64,000 nucleotides of DNA from Lachnospiraceae bacterium 3-1 (GTDB lineage Bacteria > Bacillota > Clostridia > Lachnospirales > Lachnospiraceae): the NCBI GenBank assembly GCA_000403255.2, contig KE159592.1, positions 186,001 through 250,000 of the forward strand, read 5' to 3'. Under the pieces are notes generated by a model that saw only the letters and a list, made by a program, of their open reading frames with translations, had not been told where the DNA came from and did no database searches. Each line of letters begins with the position of its first letter. Position 1 is the first letter of the stretch. A program made the translations under genes and the position numbers. Positions 52,300-60,805 of this stretch are shown here, piece after piece.

Positions 52300-53352
52300 A
52301 TGAAACAAAGAAAACTGTTGACCGTGATTCTAGGAATTGCTATTTTTGCCAGCATTTTATGTTCAGGCATTATTATCACAACTGGCATTCAAGCAGAAAA
52401 TGCCTCGATTTCCAATGCTTCAGTCCAAAAAAGAAGCTTTCCAAAGCCCCACACATTGAAAAAAACAAAAATCGAAGAATTTTCTGAAGCTTCCATACAG
52501 TTGGAGGATGGCAACATCTCTATTCTGCCATCGGATGGATTTTATCTGGAATACCGTCTGGATGGTATTTGTGAAGAACCTGACTATGAAATATCCGATG
52601 GAAAATTTTATTTTCAGGAAGGTCCTGCACTGAAGCAATATGGAATCTCTTTCCATTTATTTGGAAACCCGTCCAATCAAGAGCCTTTTTACTTAAATCT
52701 CTATGTCCCCAAAGACCAATACTTTGAATTTCTTTTTTTGTCATCTCAAAGCGGAAATATGGAACTAGAACAAGTAAATGCCCAAGAAGCAGAATTTTAC
52801 CTAAGTTATGGAAACCTGAATTTGCAGGAATTTACAGGGGATACCCTGAATATTTCTGCTGAATCTGGTAATATAACATCCGAACACATAACCTGTGAGG
52901 ATTTGTCCATCTTCTCATCTTATGGAAACCTTACCGCAGATGTTATTTCTGTTTCTCATGTTGCTAATCTAAACTTAGAATCTGGAAATTTGACTCTGTC
53001 TCAGTTAGAATCAGACACACTATCAGTTGACATGGAATATGGAACATGCACCATTGACAGTATTGCCAATAAAACAGGGAAAATCTACATGGATTCTGGA
53101 AACCTGAACTTGAAAGCTGCCACACTGGAAACGATGAATATTAAATCTGAATATGGAAATGTCACCCTGCAATTGGCAGACGAATTTTCAGACCATAACT
53201 ATGACCTTCAAACAGAATATGGAACCCTGAAAGTTGATGGGAAAACTATAAAAGTCAAAGAAGATGGAACGGTTTCTTATCAAAAGCAACAGGATGCAAA
53301 CACAGGAAATATTCAAATTTACTGCGAAAGTGGAGCTGTTACAGTCAAATAA
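52300..53352 (+). CDS. DUF4097-type beta-strand repeat protein, membrane-anchored
   Basis: 350 aa from the ATG preceded by AAAGGAGG and 8 bases. One N-terminal hydrophobic helix (about 7-30) acts as signal or anchor. The remainder is a right-handed beta-helix-like series with alternating SGN/YGN turns (ESGNITSEH, SSYGNLTAD, LESGNLTLSQ, MDSGNLNLKA, SEYGNVTLQ, TEYGTLKVD), about every 22 residues. This matches DUF4097/adhesin-like proteins, of unknown function and often linked with LiaX-type envelope stress. It stands alone between the GNAT and lexA genes. Confidence 0.8.
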   Translation: MKQRKLLTVILGIAIFASILCSGIIITTGIQAENASISNASVQKRSFPKPHTLKKTKIEEFSEASIQLEDGNISILPSDGFYLEYRLDGICEEPDYEISDGKFYFQEGPALKQYGISFHLFGNPSNQEPFYLNLYVPKDQYFEFLFLSSQSGNMELEQVNAQEAEFYLSYGNLNLQEFTGDTLNISAESGNITSEHITCEDLSIFSSYGNLTADVISVSHVANLNLESGNLTLSQLESDTLSVDMEYGTCTIDSIANKTGKIYMDSGNLNLKAATLETMNIKSEYGNVTLQLADEFSDHNYDLQTEYGTLKVDGKTIKVKEDGTVSYQKQQDANTGNIQIYCESGAVTVK

Positions 53353-53405
53353 TTCCATATACCTTTGACAACTATCTGAATTCTATATCTCTCAAGGATG
53401 TATTG

Positions 53406-53419
53406 CGAACAAATTTTCG
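53406..53419 (+). promoter_or_regulatory. SOS (LexA) box upstream of lexA
   Basis: CGAACAAATTTTCG matches the Gram-positive LexA box CGAAC-N4-GTTCG with one mismatch; a weaker second site may follow near 53422-53435. Located 80-93 bases before the lexA start, it fits autoregulation. Confidence 0.65.
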
Positions 53420-53498
53420 GAATATCTGTTTGCATTTTTTTTGAAGATATGGTATGATAGGTATATTAAAATTCGGGTTGTCTTTAGGAGGTATGACC

Positions 53499-54116
53499 AT
53501 GGCATATGGAAAAATAAGTGATAAGCAAAAAGAAATTTTAGAATATATTAAAAGTGAAATCTTGAATCGCGGTTACCCACCTGCTGTACGGGATATTTGT
53601 GAAGCCGTTCATTTAAAGTCCACTTCTTCTGTCCATTCTCATTTGGAAACATTGGAGAAGAATGGTTATATCCGCAGGGACCCTACAAAGCCCAGAGCGA
53701 TTGAGATTATTGATGATACATTTAATCTGGTTCGGCGTGAGGTGGTAAATGTTCCTCTGCTTGGCCGTGTTGCCGCTGGACAGCCGTTGCTGGCTGTGGA
53801 AAATATAGAGACTTATTTTCCCATCCCTTCTGAATATGTGCCCAATGAGGAGACCTTTATGCTTCGGGTAACAGGGGAAAGCATGGTGAATGCTGGAATT
53901 TTTGACGGAGATAATATCCTGGTGCAGCGTCAATCTACTGCTGGAAATGGAGATATGGTCGTGGCTCTGATCGATGATTCAGCAACAGTAAAGACCTTCT
54001 ATAAAGAGGATGGACACTATCGTCTTCAGCCAGAGAATGATAGTATGGAACCAATTATTGTAGAAGAGTGCACGATTCTTGGGAAAGTCTTTGGAGTCTT
54101 TCGCTTTTTTGAATAA
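53499..54116 (+). CDS. lexA: LexA repressor
   Basis: 205 aa from the ATG preceded by AGGAGGT and 7 bases; upstream in-frame ATGs are not conserved. The N-terminal winged helix (about 1-65) has [15 protein letters not shown] and [17 protein letters not shown]. The cleavage site is in [16 protein letters not shown] (Ala-Gly) and the catalytic Ser in [16 protein letters not shown] and Lys in [18 protein letters not shown]. LexA represses DNA-repair genes until RecA-stimulated self-cleavage. A LexA box lies upstream. Monocistronic, followed by a hairpin shared with the opposing rsfS operon. Confidence 0.95.
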   Translation: MAYGKISDKQKEILEYIKSEILNRGYPPAVRDICEAVHLKSTSSVHSHLETLEKNGYIRRDPTKPRAIEIIDDTFNLVRREVVNVPLLGRVAAGQPLLAVENIETYFPIPSEYVPNEETFMLRVTGESMVNAGIFDGDNILVQRQSTAGNGDMVVALIDDSATVKTFYKEDGHYRLQPENDSMEPIIVEECTILGKVFGVFRFFE

Positions 54117-54192
54117 CTCATCTTTCTATCCAATCAAATGACAAAGTTATAAGCATTCTTATTACATATCTGTGTAATAAATATATGATAAA

Positions 54193-54221
54193 GACAGAGA
54201 GGGTATTGCTCCCTCTCTGTC
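54193..54221. terminator. Hairpin between lexA and rsfS, likely shared terminator
   Basis: An 11-bp perfect stem GACAGAGAGGG / CCCTCTCTGTC with a 7-base loop between convergent genes. T runs are weak. Confidence 0.55.
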
Positions 54222-54273
54222 GTAATATCTAATCCTGTGTCTCTTTTATATTTTATCACTTCTTCTATCCGAA

Positions 54274-54624
54274 TTATAATTCATCCACTTGAACTTTTTT
54301 GCCATCTGTCCAAATTCGTTCCAGATCATAAAATAGACGATCCTCTTTTGAGAAGACATGAACAATAATATCTCTGTAGTCCATAAGAATCCAACTGGAA
54401 TTACGGTTTCCTTCAATTTGCTTTACTGTATGGCCTTGTTTGCCCAGTTCTTCTTCTACTGCATCTACCATCGCCTGAATCTGGTTTGTATTCGCTCCTG
54501 TTGCAATGACAAAATAATCTGCAAGAGGTGAAATTTCACTGATATCAATCACACGAATTTCCTCTGCCTTTTTATCGTTCAATGCATGGCAGGCAATTTT
54601 CGCCATTTCCCGGGAAATATCCAT
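54274..54624 (-). CDS. rsfS: Ribosomal silencing factor RsfS
   Basis: 116 aa. VIDISEISPLADYFVIATGAN and ILMDYRDIIVHVFSKEDRLFYDLERIW are the two conserved motifs of the RsfS/Iojap family. RsfS binds ribosomal protein L14 and blocks subunit joining when nutrients are scarce. It is the last gene of a minus-strand operon nadD-yqeK-rsfS, the usual order in Firmicutes, 18 bases behind yqeK. Confidence 0.95.
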   Translation of the reverse strand: MDISREMAKIACHALNDKKAEEIRVIDISEISPLADYFVIATGANTNQIQAMVDAVEEELGKQGHTVKQIEGNRNSSWILMDYRDIIVHVFSKEDRLFYDLERIWTDGKKVQVDEL

Positions 54625-54642
54625 CTTATGCCCTCCTTTATT

Positions 54643-55218
54643 CTATTCCATAGTTGTTTGTTTCTCATAATACTCGTATGTCTCAACGGTGCGTGGGTCA
54701 ATTTCACCGCCCTTTTTTTCCAAATAATTTAACGTATCTGATAATATCTTTCGCATCGCTTGATCCAAGTCTTCAAAAGCTAACCTTCGTACTTCTTCTA
54801 AGTTCGGCGCTTTCGCTCTGTTTGGTTCAATATAATCTGCAATATAGATTATTTTATCTAAGGTATTCATTCCTGTCTCACCAGTTGTATGCACTTGTAT
54901 TGCATGAAGAATGTCTTTGTCTTCCACTCCATAAACTTTCCTGGCAAAATAAGCTCCCAGTTTTGCATGAAGCAAAAAAGGTCTTCGTTCCTCAGAAGGA
55001 GAAATATAAATTTTATTTTTCTTACATATTTTGAGTTTGTCATGGTTGGAAATACACTTCGCACAGTCATGTAAAAGACCCGCATACATGGCCTTCTCCA
55101 TATCCGCCTGATGCGCCATTGCCATAGCCGCTGCAGTATACATCACACCTAAGGTATGAACATATCGTTCCTTATCCAATTCCTTTTTCAATTTTTTTTC
55201 TATTTCTGCCCGTTTCAT
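54643..55218 (-). CDS. yqeK: HD-domain Ap4A hydrolase YqeK
   Basis: 191 aa from the ATG of MKRAEIEKKLKKE, preceded by GGGAGGG. The HD motif is in MYAGLLHDCAKCIS, with VHTLGVMYTA upstream and HAIQVHTTGETGMNTLDKIIYIADYIEPNR downstream, which supplies further metal ligands. YqeK proteins split diadenosine tetraphosphate symmetrically. It overlaps nadD by 47 bases in a different frame and precedes rsfS. The operon order supports the call. Confidence 0.92.
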   Translation of the reverse strand: MKRAEIEKKLKKELDKERYVHTLGVMYTAAAMAMAHQADMEKAMYAGLLHDCAKCISNHDKLKICKKNKIYISPSEERRPFLLHAKLGAYFARKVYGVEDKDILHAIQVHTTGETGMNTLDKIIYIADYIEPNRAKAPNLEEVRRLAFEDLDQAMRKILSDTLNYLEKKGGEIDPRTVETYEYYEKQTTME

Positions 55219-55834
55219 CTTCCGATCCCTCCCCTTCATATAGATGGTAAGTCCTGATGTATTCTTCTACTTTTCTTGGAACAAGATACCGAATGGTTCG
55301 TCCACTTTGCAGGCGATTTCGGATATCCTGTGAGGAAACTTCTAAATTTGGCGTATTTAACGGGAAAAATTTTTCTTGATATTTTTGATTTAAAAACGCA
55401 ATCCGCTGAAAAAACTTTTCCTGCTTCTGATGATTTCGATATGCAGCGAGAACGCTGCAATGTTTCAAAATAGCTTCTGGTTCTTTCCAGGATTCAAAAT
55501 CAAATAGGGAATCAGCTCCTAAAATAAAAAACAATTCTGTGTTTTTATAATATTCCCCTATCTTTTCCAATGTGAGATATGTGTAGCTTATATCTGGAGA
55601 ATCCACCTCTATCCTGTCCAAAAGGAAGCTTGAATTATCTTCAATTGCCAAAGAAACCATCTGGCAGCGGTGAAATGGGGACGTAACATCCTGTTCTTGT
55701 TTATGCGGAGAATGCCCAGTGGGGATAAAGAGGACCTTTTCAAGACCAAATTGTTCCCTGGCATTCTCTGCTATCATTAAATGTCCATAATGAATAGGGT
55801 CAAAAGTTCCCCCCATGATTCCAATTCTTTGCAT
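55172..55834 (-). CDS. nadD: Nicotinate-nucleotide adenylyltransferase
   Basis: 220 aa from the ATG of MQRIGIMGGTFDPIH; an ATG five codons upstream lacks a better ribosome site. The nucleotidyltransferase motif GGTFDPIHYGHL, FIPTGHSPHK, FILGADSLFDFESWKEP and the C-terminal SSQDIRNRLQSGRTIRYLVP (ISSTxIR-like) are all present. NadD makes deamido-NAD from nicotinate mononucleotide. It begins a three-gene operon with yqeK and rsfS, 28 bases behind yhbY. The C-terminal 20 residues are unusually charged. Confidence 0.94.
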   Translation of the reverse strand: MQRIGIMGGTFDPIHYGHLMIAENAREQFGLEKVLFIPTGHSPHKQEQDVTSPFHRCQMVSLAIEDNSSFLLDRIEVDSPDISYTYLTLEKIGEYYKNTELFFILGADSLFDFESWKEPEAILKHCSVLAAYRNHQKQEKFFQRIAFLNQKYQEKFFPLNTPNLEVSSQDIRNRLQSGRTIRYLVPRKVEEYIRTYHLYEGEGSEDETGRNRKKIEKGIG

Positions 55835-55861
55835 AGCTCTCTCATCCATACGACATCCCTA

Positions 55862-56158
55862 CTATTTTGGCAACTGAATTTTGGAATTATTCTTTGCTGG
55901 ACGATATAGAATAATTTTCTTTCCAATGACTTGAACCACTTGAGATTTTGTACGCTCTGCCATGGTATCTGCAACTTCCTTTGGATCATCAAAACAGTTT
56001 TTTAAAACAGAAAGCTTAATTAACTCCCTTTTTTCCAGCGCTTCTCCTACTGCATTAATTAATTCTGGAGTAAGGCTTGCTTTTCCTACCTGAAAAATAG
56101 GGTCAATATTATTGGCAAGACCTTTGAGATAAGCACGTTGTTTACTTGTTAAATTCAT
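55862..56158 (-). CDS. yhbY: YhbY-family RNA-binding protein (CRM domain)
   Basis: 98 aa, one CRM domain. MNLTSKQRAYLKGLANNIDPIFQVGK at the start (quoted in part: TSKQRAYLKGLANNI) and IGKKIILYRPAKNN near the end are typical. YhbY proteins associate with precursors of the large ribosomal subunit. The position between obg and nadD is the standard order in Firmicutes. It is separated from obg by the dispersed palindromic repeats. Confidence 0.93.
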   Translation of the reverse strand: MNLTSKQRAYLKGLANNIDPIFQVGKASLTPELINAVGEALEKRELIKLSVLKNCFDDPKEVADTMAERTKSQVVQVIGKKIILYRPAKNNSKIQLPK

Positions 56159-56175
56159 ATGATATCCTTTCTAAA

Positions 56176-56227
56176 TTTATTCCCGCGAGCAATGAGCCAA
56201 GCAGCCGCGCTCGCGCGGATATTTGGC
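56176..56227. repeat. Dispersed 52-bp palindromic repeat, copy 2, with a further hairpin to 56280
   Basis: 47/52 identical to 34506-34557, with inner stem CCGCG-CTCG-CGCGG. Adjacent at about 56240-56278, GCCAAATACCC pairs with GGGATATTTGGC, which reuses the repeat's end sequence. It lies between yhbY and obg. Confidence 0.8.
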
Positions 56228-56291
56228 GAATGCCGCGAGGCCAAATACCCTGCTCCTTGCGGGATATTTGGCTTAAGGCGCTTTTTACACC

Positions 56292-57578
56292 CTATTTATA
56301 ATAATCAAATTCCAATCCATACATCCGCACCGTATCGCCCTCTGAAATTCCAGCATTCTCCAGTTCTTCCAAAATACCCTGTTCCCGAAGGAACCTTTGG
56401 AAAAACAAAAAGCCTTTTTCTGAGTCAATATTGGTATATCCAAGCATTTTCTCAATTCTAGGGCCTTCCACCACATAAACATGATCTTCTTCGTTAAATT
56501 CTACCGTATAGGGCTCTCCTTGGAATGCAATGGTTTCTGGGAAAAATTCTTGTTCAAAAATTACAGGAGCATCCTCTACCGTTGATAAAAGTTCATTTAC
56601 ATGGTACAGTAATTCTTTCAGTCCTTGTCCACTTACAGCGGATATGGGAAATACTTTGATTCCCTGGGACTCAAATTCTGCTTTTAAGGCTGGCAGGGCG
56701 CTTTCCGATTCCTCATAAATTGCATCAATTTTATTTGCAGCAATCACCTGAGGCTTCTCCAGCAATTGAGGATTATAATTCTTAAGCTCTTGGTTGATGG
56801 CATAAATATCTGCAATGGGATCTCTCCCTTCCACTGAAGCTGCATCTACCATGTGAATCATGACTTTTGTACGTTCAATGTGTTTTAGGAAAGCATGTCC
56901 CAATCCAACCCCCTGGGAAGCTCCCTCAATCAATCCTGGAATATCAGCAATCACAAAGCCGCTGGTTCCATCTAAATCTACAACCCCAAGGTTTGGGTTC
57001 AAGGTGGTAAAATGATAATTTGCAATTTTGGGCTGTGCATTTGTGACCCTGGACAATAATGTTGATTTCCCTACATTTGGGAATCCCACCAGACCTACAT
57101 CTGCAATGACTTTTAGTTCCAGACGGACTTCTAACTCAATTCCCGGCTGTCCTGGCTGTGCATATTTGGGCGCCTGCATGGTTGCAGTTGCATAATTCTG
57201 GTTACCGAGACCACCTTTACCGCCTTTGAGAATGATCTGCCGGGTATTCTCTCCTGACATATCTGCAATTACCTGATCGCTTTCTGCTTCACGTATAATT
57301 GTTCCAGCAGGAACCTTTACAACCAAATCTTCTCCATTCTTTCCATGGCAGTTGCGTTTCTTTCCGTCTTCCCCATTTTGGGCTGCATATTTTCTCTTAT
57401 GCCTGAAATTATTCAGGGTATTCATGCCCTCATCTACCTGAAATATAATGTTACCGCCATGACCGCCGTCGCCGCCATCTGGTCCGCCGCTAGGCACATA
57501 TTTCTCACGTCGGAAAGAAACATGCCCATCGCCGCCTTTTCCTGATTTTATGATAATTCTTGCACTGTCTGCAAACAT
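56292..57578 (-). CDS. obg: GTPase ObgE/CgtA
   Basis: 428 aa. The glycine-rich Obg fold (about 1-158) has GKGGDGHVSFRREKYVP and GGDGGHGGNIIF, followed by the GTPase domain with G1 GFPNVGKST, DIPGLIEGAS as G3 and NKIDAI as G4, and the C-terminal OCT domain (about 350-428, FRFLREQGILEELENAG-like). Obg takes part in large-subunit assembly and stress signalling and, in spore formers, in sporulation entry. AGGAGGAAAC precedes the ATG. It follows rpmA, as in most bacteria. Confidence 0.96.
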   Translation of the reverse strand: MFADSARIIIKSGKGGDGHVSFRREKYVPSGGPDGGDGGHGGNIIFQVDEGMNTLNNFRHKRKYAAQNGEDGKKRNCHGKNGEDLVVKVPAGTIIREAESDQVIADMSGENTRQIILKGGKGGLGNQNYATATMQAPKYAQPGQPGIELEVRLELKVIADVGLVGFPNVGKSTLLSRVTNAQPKIANYHFTTLNPNLGVVDLDGTSGFVIADIPGLIEGASQGVGLGHAFLKHIERTKVMIHMVDAASVEGRDPIADIYAINQELKNYNPQLLEKPQVIAANKIDAIYEESESALPALKAEFESQGIKVFPISAVSGQGLKELLYHVNELLSTVEDAPVIFEQEFFPETIAFQGEPYTVEFNEEDHVYVVEGPRIEKMLGYTNIDSEKGFLFFQRFLREQGILEELENAGISEGDTVRMYGLEFDYYK

Positions 57579-57629
57579 GTTTCCTCCTAAATTGAAAGCA
57601 AATCCTACGCTTTCATTTTCTATCAGATG

Positions 57630-57663
57630 AAAAGAATAGACCCGGCTATACAGTCGAGTCTAT
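57630..57663 (-). terminator. Weak terminator-like hairpin between rpmA and obg
   Basis: On the minus strand ATAGACTCG pairs with CGGGTCTAT (one G-U), followed by TTCTTTT. Confidence 0.5.
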
Positions 57664-57706
57664 CAATTCCACAAAACGCAAATCCAATTGTGCCTTAAGA
57701 CAGCAA

Positions 57707-57997
57707 TTATTCATTGCTTGCTACTGGATATACGGAAGCCTGCTTCTTATCTCTTCCTTTTCTTTCAAATCTTAAAATACCATCAACTTTAGCGAATAAT
57801 GTATCATCTCCGCCTCTTCCAACATTCACACCTGGATGAATCTTGGTTCCACGCTGCCGATATAAGATATTTCCAGCCTTTACAAACTGTCCATCAGCTC
57901 TTTTCGCACCTAATCTCTTTGCTTCGGAATCTCTTCCGTTCTTGGTAGATCCAACTCCCTTTTTATGAGCAAAAAATTGAAGGTTCATATTCAACAT
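57707..57997 (-). CDS. rpmA: 50S ribosomal protein L27 with cleavable N-terminus
   Basis: 96 aa. The N-terminus [20 protein letters not shown] has the Firmicute extension ending LQFF before AHKKG, which is known to be removed by the Prp protease whose gene lies immediately upstream. [20 protein letters not shown] is the conserved core. L27 reaches the peptidyl-transferase centre. GGAGGTG precedes the ATG. The gene order rplU-prp-rpmA is typical of Firmicutes and Fusobacteria. Confidence 0.97.
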   Translation of the reverse strand: MLNMNLQFFAHKKGVGSTKNGRDSEAKRLGAKRADGQFVKAGNILYRQRGTKIHPGVNVGRGGDDTLFAKVDGILRFERKGRDKKQASVYPVASNE

Positions 57998-58000
57998 GTT

Positions 58001-58330
58001 CTACACCTCCTTAAATGTAAGCATAATATAATCATTCCCGTAACTGTTCTGTATTCCTTGCAAACCTAAAACCAGTGAACGAATCAGCAGCAGCGATTCC
58101 TTAGAATATCCTTCCCTTAACGAAAAATCTATCTGGCCGCTGTCCTGATCTGTTTCCATGTCAAATGCATCCGAAACAAGGGTTTCTATGGAATTGATGG
58201 TATTGATCACCAATGCAGAAACCGCAGCACATACGATATCTTCTCCTGCTGGGGCATATCCTGCATGTCCCAGACATTGAAATGCTGTATATTCCTGTTC
58301 ACGGTTTTCATAAATCGTTATATCAATCAT
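58001..58330 (-). CDS. prp: Ribosomal-processing cysteine protease Prp
   Basis: 109 aa. GHAGYAPAGEDIVCAAVSAL holds the catalytic His and Cys of Prp, which cuts the N-terminal extension of L27. The remainder is small and fits the YsxB family. It lies between rplU and rpmA with gaps of 15 and 3 bases, so it is co-transcribed and probably coupled to rpmA. The matching cleavage site in the adjacent L27 confirms the pairing. Confidence 0.95.
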   Translation of the reverse strand: MIDITIYENREQEYTAFQCLGHAGYAPAGEDIVCAAVSALVINTINSIETLVSDAFDMETDQDSGQIDFSLREGYSKESLLLIRSLVLGLQGIQNSYGNDYIMLTFKEV

Positions 58331-58345
58331 AACAATTCCTATCGA

Positions 58346-58651
58346 TTAGCCATTAATCTTTTCAATCTTTACCTTGGTGAATGACTGTCTGTGACCATTC
58401 TTCTTATGGTAACCGGTTTTTCTCTTATACTTGTAAACGATGATCTTTTTGCCTCTTCCGTTTTCTACAACAGAAGCTTCTACCGTTGCATTGGCTGCGT
58501 CTGCTCCAACCTTTAAGGAACCGTCGCTTACTGCTAACACATCATCAAAAGTAACCTTCTCACCAGCTTCCAAACCAAGTTTTTCAATGGTAATGATATC
58601 GCCTTCGGATACTTTGTACTGCTTACCACCAGTTGCTATAATTGCGTACAT
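58346..58651 (-). CDS. rplU: 50S ribosomal protein L21
   Basis: 101 aa from the ATG of [14 protein letters not shown], preceded by GGAGGTG; a longer upstream frame lies in the leader and is not conserved. The N-terminus and the C-terminal [20 protein letters not shown] are characteristic of L21, which binds 23S rRNA. First gene of the rplU-prp-rpmA-obg group. Confidence 0.97.
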   Translation of the reverse strand: MYAIIATGGKQYKVSEGDIITIEKLGLEAGEKVTFDDVLAVSDGSLKVGADAANATVEASVVENGRGKKIIVYKYKRKTGYHKKNGHRQSFTKVKIEKING

Positions 58652-58760
58652 ATCGCACCTCCTATTATCATTACTCGCCAGTTGCGGCGCTGCCATGGGC
58701 AGACTTACAAGCCTCACTGTGCGGCATACTCATAGAGAATACCACAAAATCACTGACAAG
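58652..58760 (-). promoter_or_regulatory. Structured leader of the rplU operon
   Basis: Minus strand has CTGCC-CAT-GGCAG and CGCC-GCAACT-GGCG hairpins just before the rplU ribosome site. L21 leaders are known autoregulatory RNAs in other Firmicutes; whether this is one needs a covariance-model search (Rfam L21_leader). Confidence 0.4.
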
Positions 58761-59966
58761 TCAATTCTTTTTTACGAATTCTACCTGTTCTGCCAAAGAT
58801 TTCTTCACTTTTTTTCGGGTAAGCTCTACCAAATTTAACTTTGTCATATCCACCAACTGAACGGGAACGGGGTCCTTAGAAACAGCGCTGCGTAATTTTT
58901 GCATTAACAATTCTTGGAACTGTGCAGATTTCATATCTATAAAATCTACAATAATAATTCCAGACAGATTTCGAAGACGAAGCTGATGCGCAATTTCTTC
59001 TGCTGCTTCTAGATTAATGTTTAAGTAATGCTCCTGTACCTGCTTTTTGGAAATGCTTTTTCCTGAATTCACATCAATTACGGTCAATGCCTCGGTGGGC
59101 TGAATCACCAAATATCCTCCTGATTTGAGCCATACCCTTTCTTGCAGAGCTTCCTTTAGCCTGTGTTCTAACTGGTAAAGCTTACTTAAACTTAACATAG
59201 CGTCTTCATAAAAGGTAAGTTTGTCCAAATCCTCTGGTTGAAATTTCTCCAGATATTCGTGGATTTTATCAAAAAGTTCTACATCATCGGTAAGGATAGC
59301 GGTAAGCTGAGATTGATTCACATTCTGAAGAATATGAAGATACTCTGGTGTGCTTTCCTTCAGACAGGAAAATACCGTACGATACGGCGCTGTTTCTCTT
59401 AAATGAAAATATTCCTGTTTTAACATCTCAAATTCTTCCAGGATTTCTTTTTTGGAAACATCCCCAGCATTGGTACGTACAATCAGACCAAAATCTTGCG
59501 TATTTTCAAAACATAGCTCTTGCTTTAATTCTTCTCTTTTTTGTTCTTGCAGCTTTTTGGAAAATCCAATTTTAGAGCCCCCGCTGGTGAGCGCCAGATA
59601 TTTTCCAGTTAAGGTTAAATTCGTAGTAACCTTTGGCGGCTTAGATTTACTACTTTCTTTTGCCACCTGAACAACCACTTCATCCCCTTGTACCAGTCGG
59701 GGGCTGTTTATCTTTTTCACAAACAGGGGCCGCTTCATCTCATCCAGGGGATAATAGCAAGGCCTTCCAGGAGCAATCTCAATAAAGGCCGCATTTATGT
59801 TTTTTACAATATTTTTCACTCTTCCAACATAAATATTTCCAAGAATGCTTTGCTGGCCGAATGGCTCTAACGTAATTTCAAGTAATCTATGCTCCGAATA
59901 AAGGGCTGTGGCAATATAAATGGTATCATTGCGGTTTAATTTGGTAATCAGCAGTTTGTTTCCCAC
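58761..59966 (-). CDS. rng: Ribonuclease G/E family protein
   Basis: 401 aa, with a GTG start preceded by GGAGGAGA. The S1-like part (about 35-110) has GNIYVGRVKNIVKNINAAFIEI-type sequence, and the catalytic part has LTVIDVNSGKSISK and IIIVDFIDMK, with the two Asp that bind the metal. RNase G processes the 5' end of 16S rRNA and some mRNAs. The zinc-link CxxC of longer RNase E/G is not seen and the protein is short of about 90 C-terminal residues compared with E. coli RNase G, as is common in Clostridia. It overlaps the preceding DUF2344 gene by 19 bases. Confidence 0.9.
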   Translation of the reverse strand: MGNKLLITKLNRNDTIYIATALYSEHRLLEITLEPFGQQSILGNIYVGRVKNIVKNINAAFIEIAPGRPCYYPLDEMKRPLFVKKINSPRLVQGDEVVVQVAKESSKSKPPKVTTNLTLTGKYLALTSGGSKIGFSKKLQEQKREELKQELCFENTQDFGLIVRTNAGDVSKKEILEEFEMLKQEYFHLRETAPYRTVFSCLKESTPEYLHILQNVNQSQLTAILTDDVELFDKIHEYLEKFQPEDLDKLTFYEDAMLSLSKLYQLEHRLKEALQERVWLKSGGYLVIQPTEALTVIDVNSGKSISKKQVQEHYLNINLEAAEEIAHQLRLRNLSGIIIVDFIDMKSAQFQELLMQKLRSAVSKDPVPVQLVDMTKLNLVELTRKKVKKSLAEQVEFVKKN

Positions 59967-60805
59967 AAAATCTCCTCCCCCAACGCTCCCAAAGGCAAAA
60001 ATTCTGGAAATTCTTTTCCTTCATCTGCAAAGGTTTTTCTAAGGTGTTTGAGATGTTTTTTGTAATCTTCCCGCTCTTTCTCCCCTTTTACTGGAATCTC
60101 ATCTGATTTTGCATAAACTTCCAGACGATGTATCTGAAACCGGAAAGGATTCTCCTCAAGATGAAAGAATCGGCAGAATGCTTCCAGTACAAGCTCTGGC
60201 TTTATATTATTACTGCTTCCAGTACAAACTTTTAAAAATAAACCATACTTTGCCGACTGGTTTGCATCCTTTTGGGGGATATCCCCTAATGTTACAGCCT
60301 TCATCTCATAGATGAACTGCTTTAAGTTCATTTCTATTTCACTCTTTTTCGTTTGTTTCGTAATGATGATTTCTTGCTGGTCTTCATAAAAAGCATGAAT
60401 TTTTTCCTGAAGCTCTTCCAGTGAGGAAAAGAATGGCTCATACCCTGATTTTTCATAGATTAGATAATCAGCAGCTGCAACCAGCGACATAGAAGTTTTG
60501 GCTGTATCTGGAAGCGCTTTATACTCCAGAATGGAGATTCCTTCCACCATTGCCTGGTTCAAGGCGTCTATGGACTCCTGGCTGGATTTGGAAGAATTGA
60601 CCTCAATATCAAAATATTCACCGTCACTGGTCACGCCTACCCCTAAAGGTGCGGCAAAGGACATAATCTGATGGGGGCTGTAGCCTCCCGAATAGGCGAT
60701 ATCAATTCCCGCCCGACGAATTGCCTTTTGAAAATACCGCATCATATCCAAGTGTCCAATAAATTTCATGACGCCATATTTTTGAAATTTAATTCTGATG
60801 TTCAA
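59948..60805 (-). CDS. TIGR03936-family radical SAM-associated protein (DUF2344)
   Basis: 285 aa from the TTG of LNIRIKFQKYG, preceded by AAGGAGG and 8 bases. FIGHLDMMRYFQKAIRRAGI and YSGGYSPHQIMSFAAPLGVG match DUF2344 proteins that occur either fused to or next to the radical SAM protein described next. It overlaps that gene by 17 bases, indicating a complex. Its substrate is unknown, though a role in RNA or ribosome modification has been supposed because of linkage with rng, rplU and rpmA. No catalytic motif is evident. Confidence 0.88.
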   Translation of the reverse strand: MNIRIKFQKYGVMKFIGHLDMMRYFQKAIRRAGIDIAYSGGYSPHQIMSFAAPLGVGVTSDGEYFDIEVNSSKSSQESIDALNQAMVEGISILEYKALPDTAKTSMSLVAAADYLIYEKSGYEPFFSSLEELQEKIHAFYEDQQEIIITKQTKKSEIEMNLKQFIYEMKAVTLGDIPQKDANQSAKYGLFLKVCTGSSNNIKPELVLEAFCRFFHLEENPFRFQIHRLEVYAKSDEIPVKGEKEREDYKKHLKHLRKTFADEGKEFPEFLPLGALGEEILWETNC

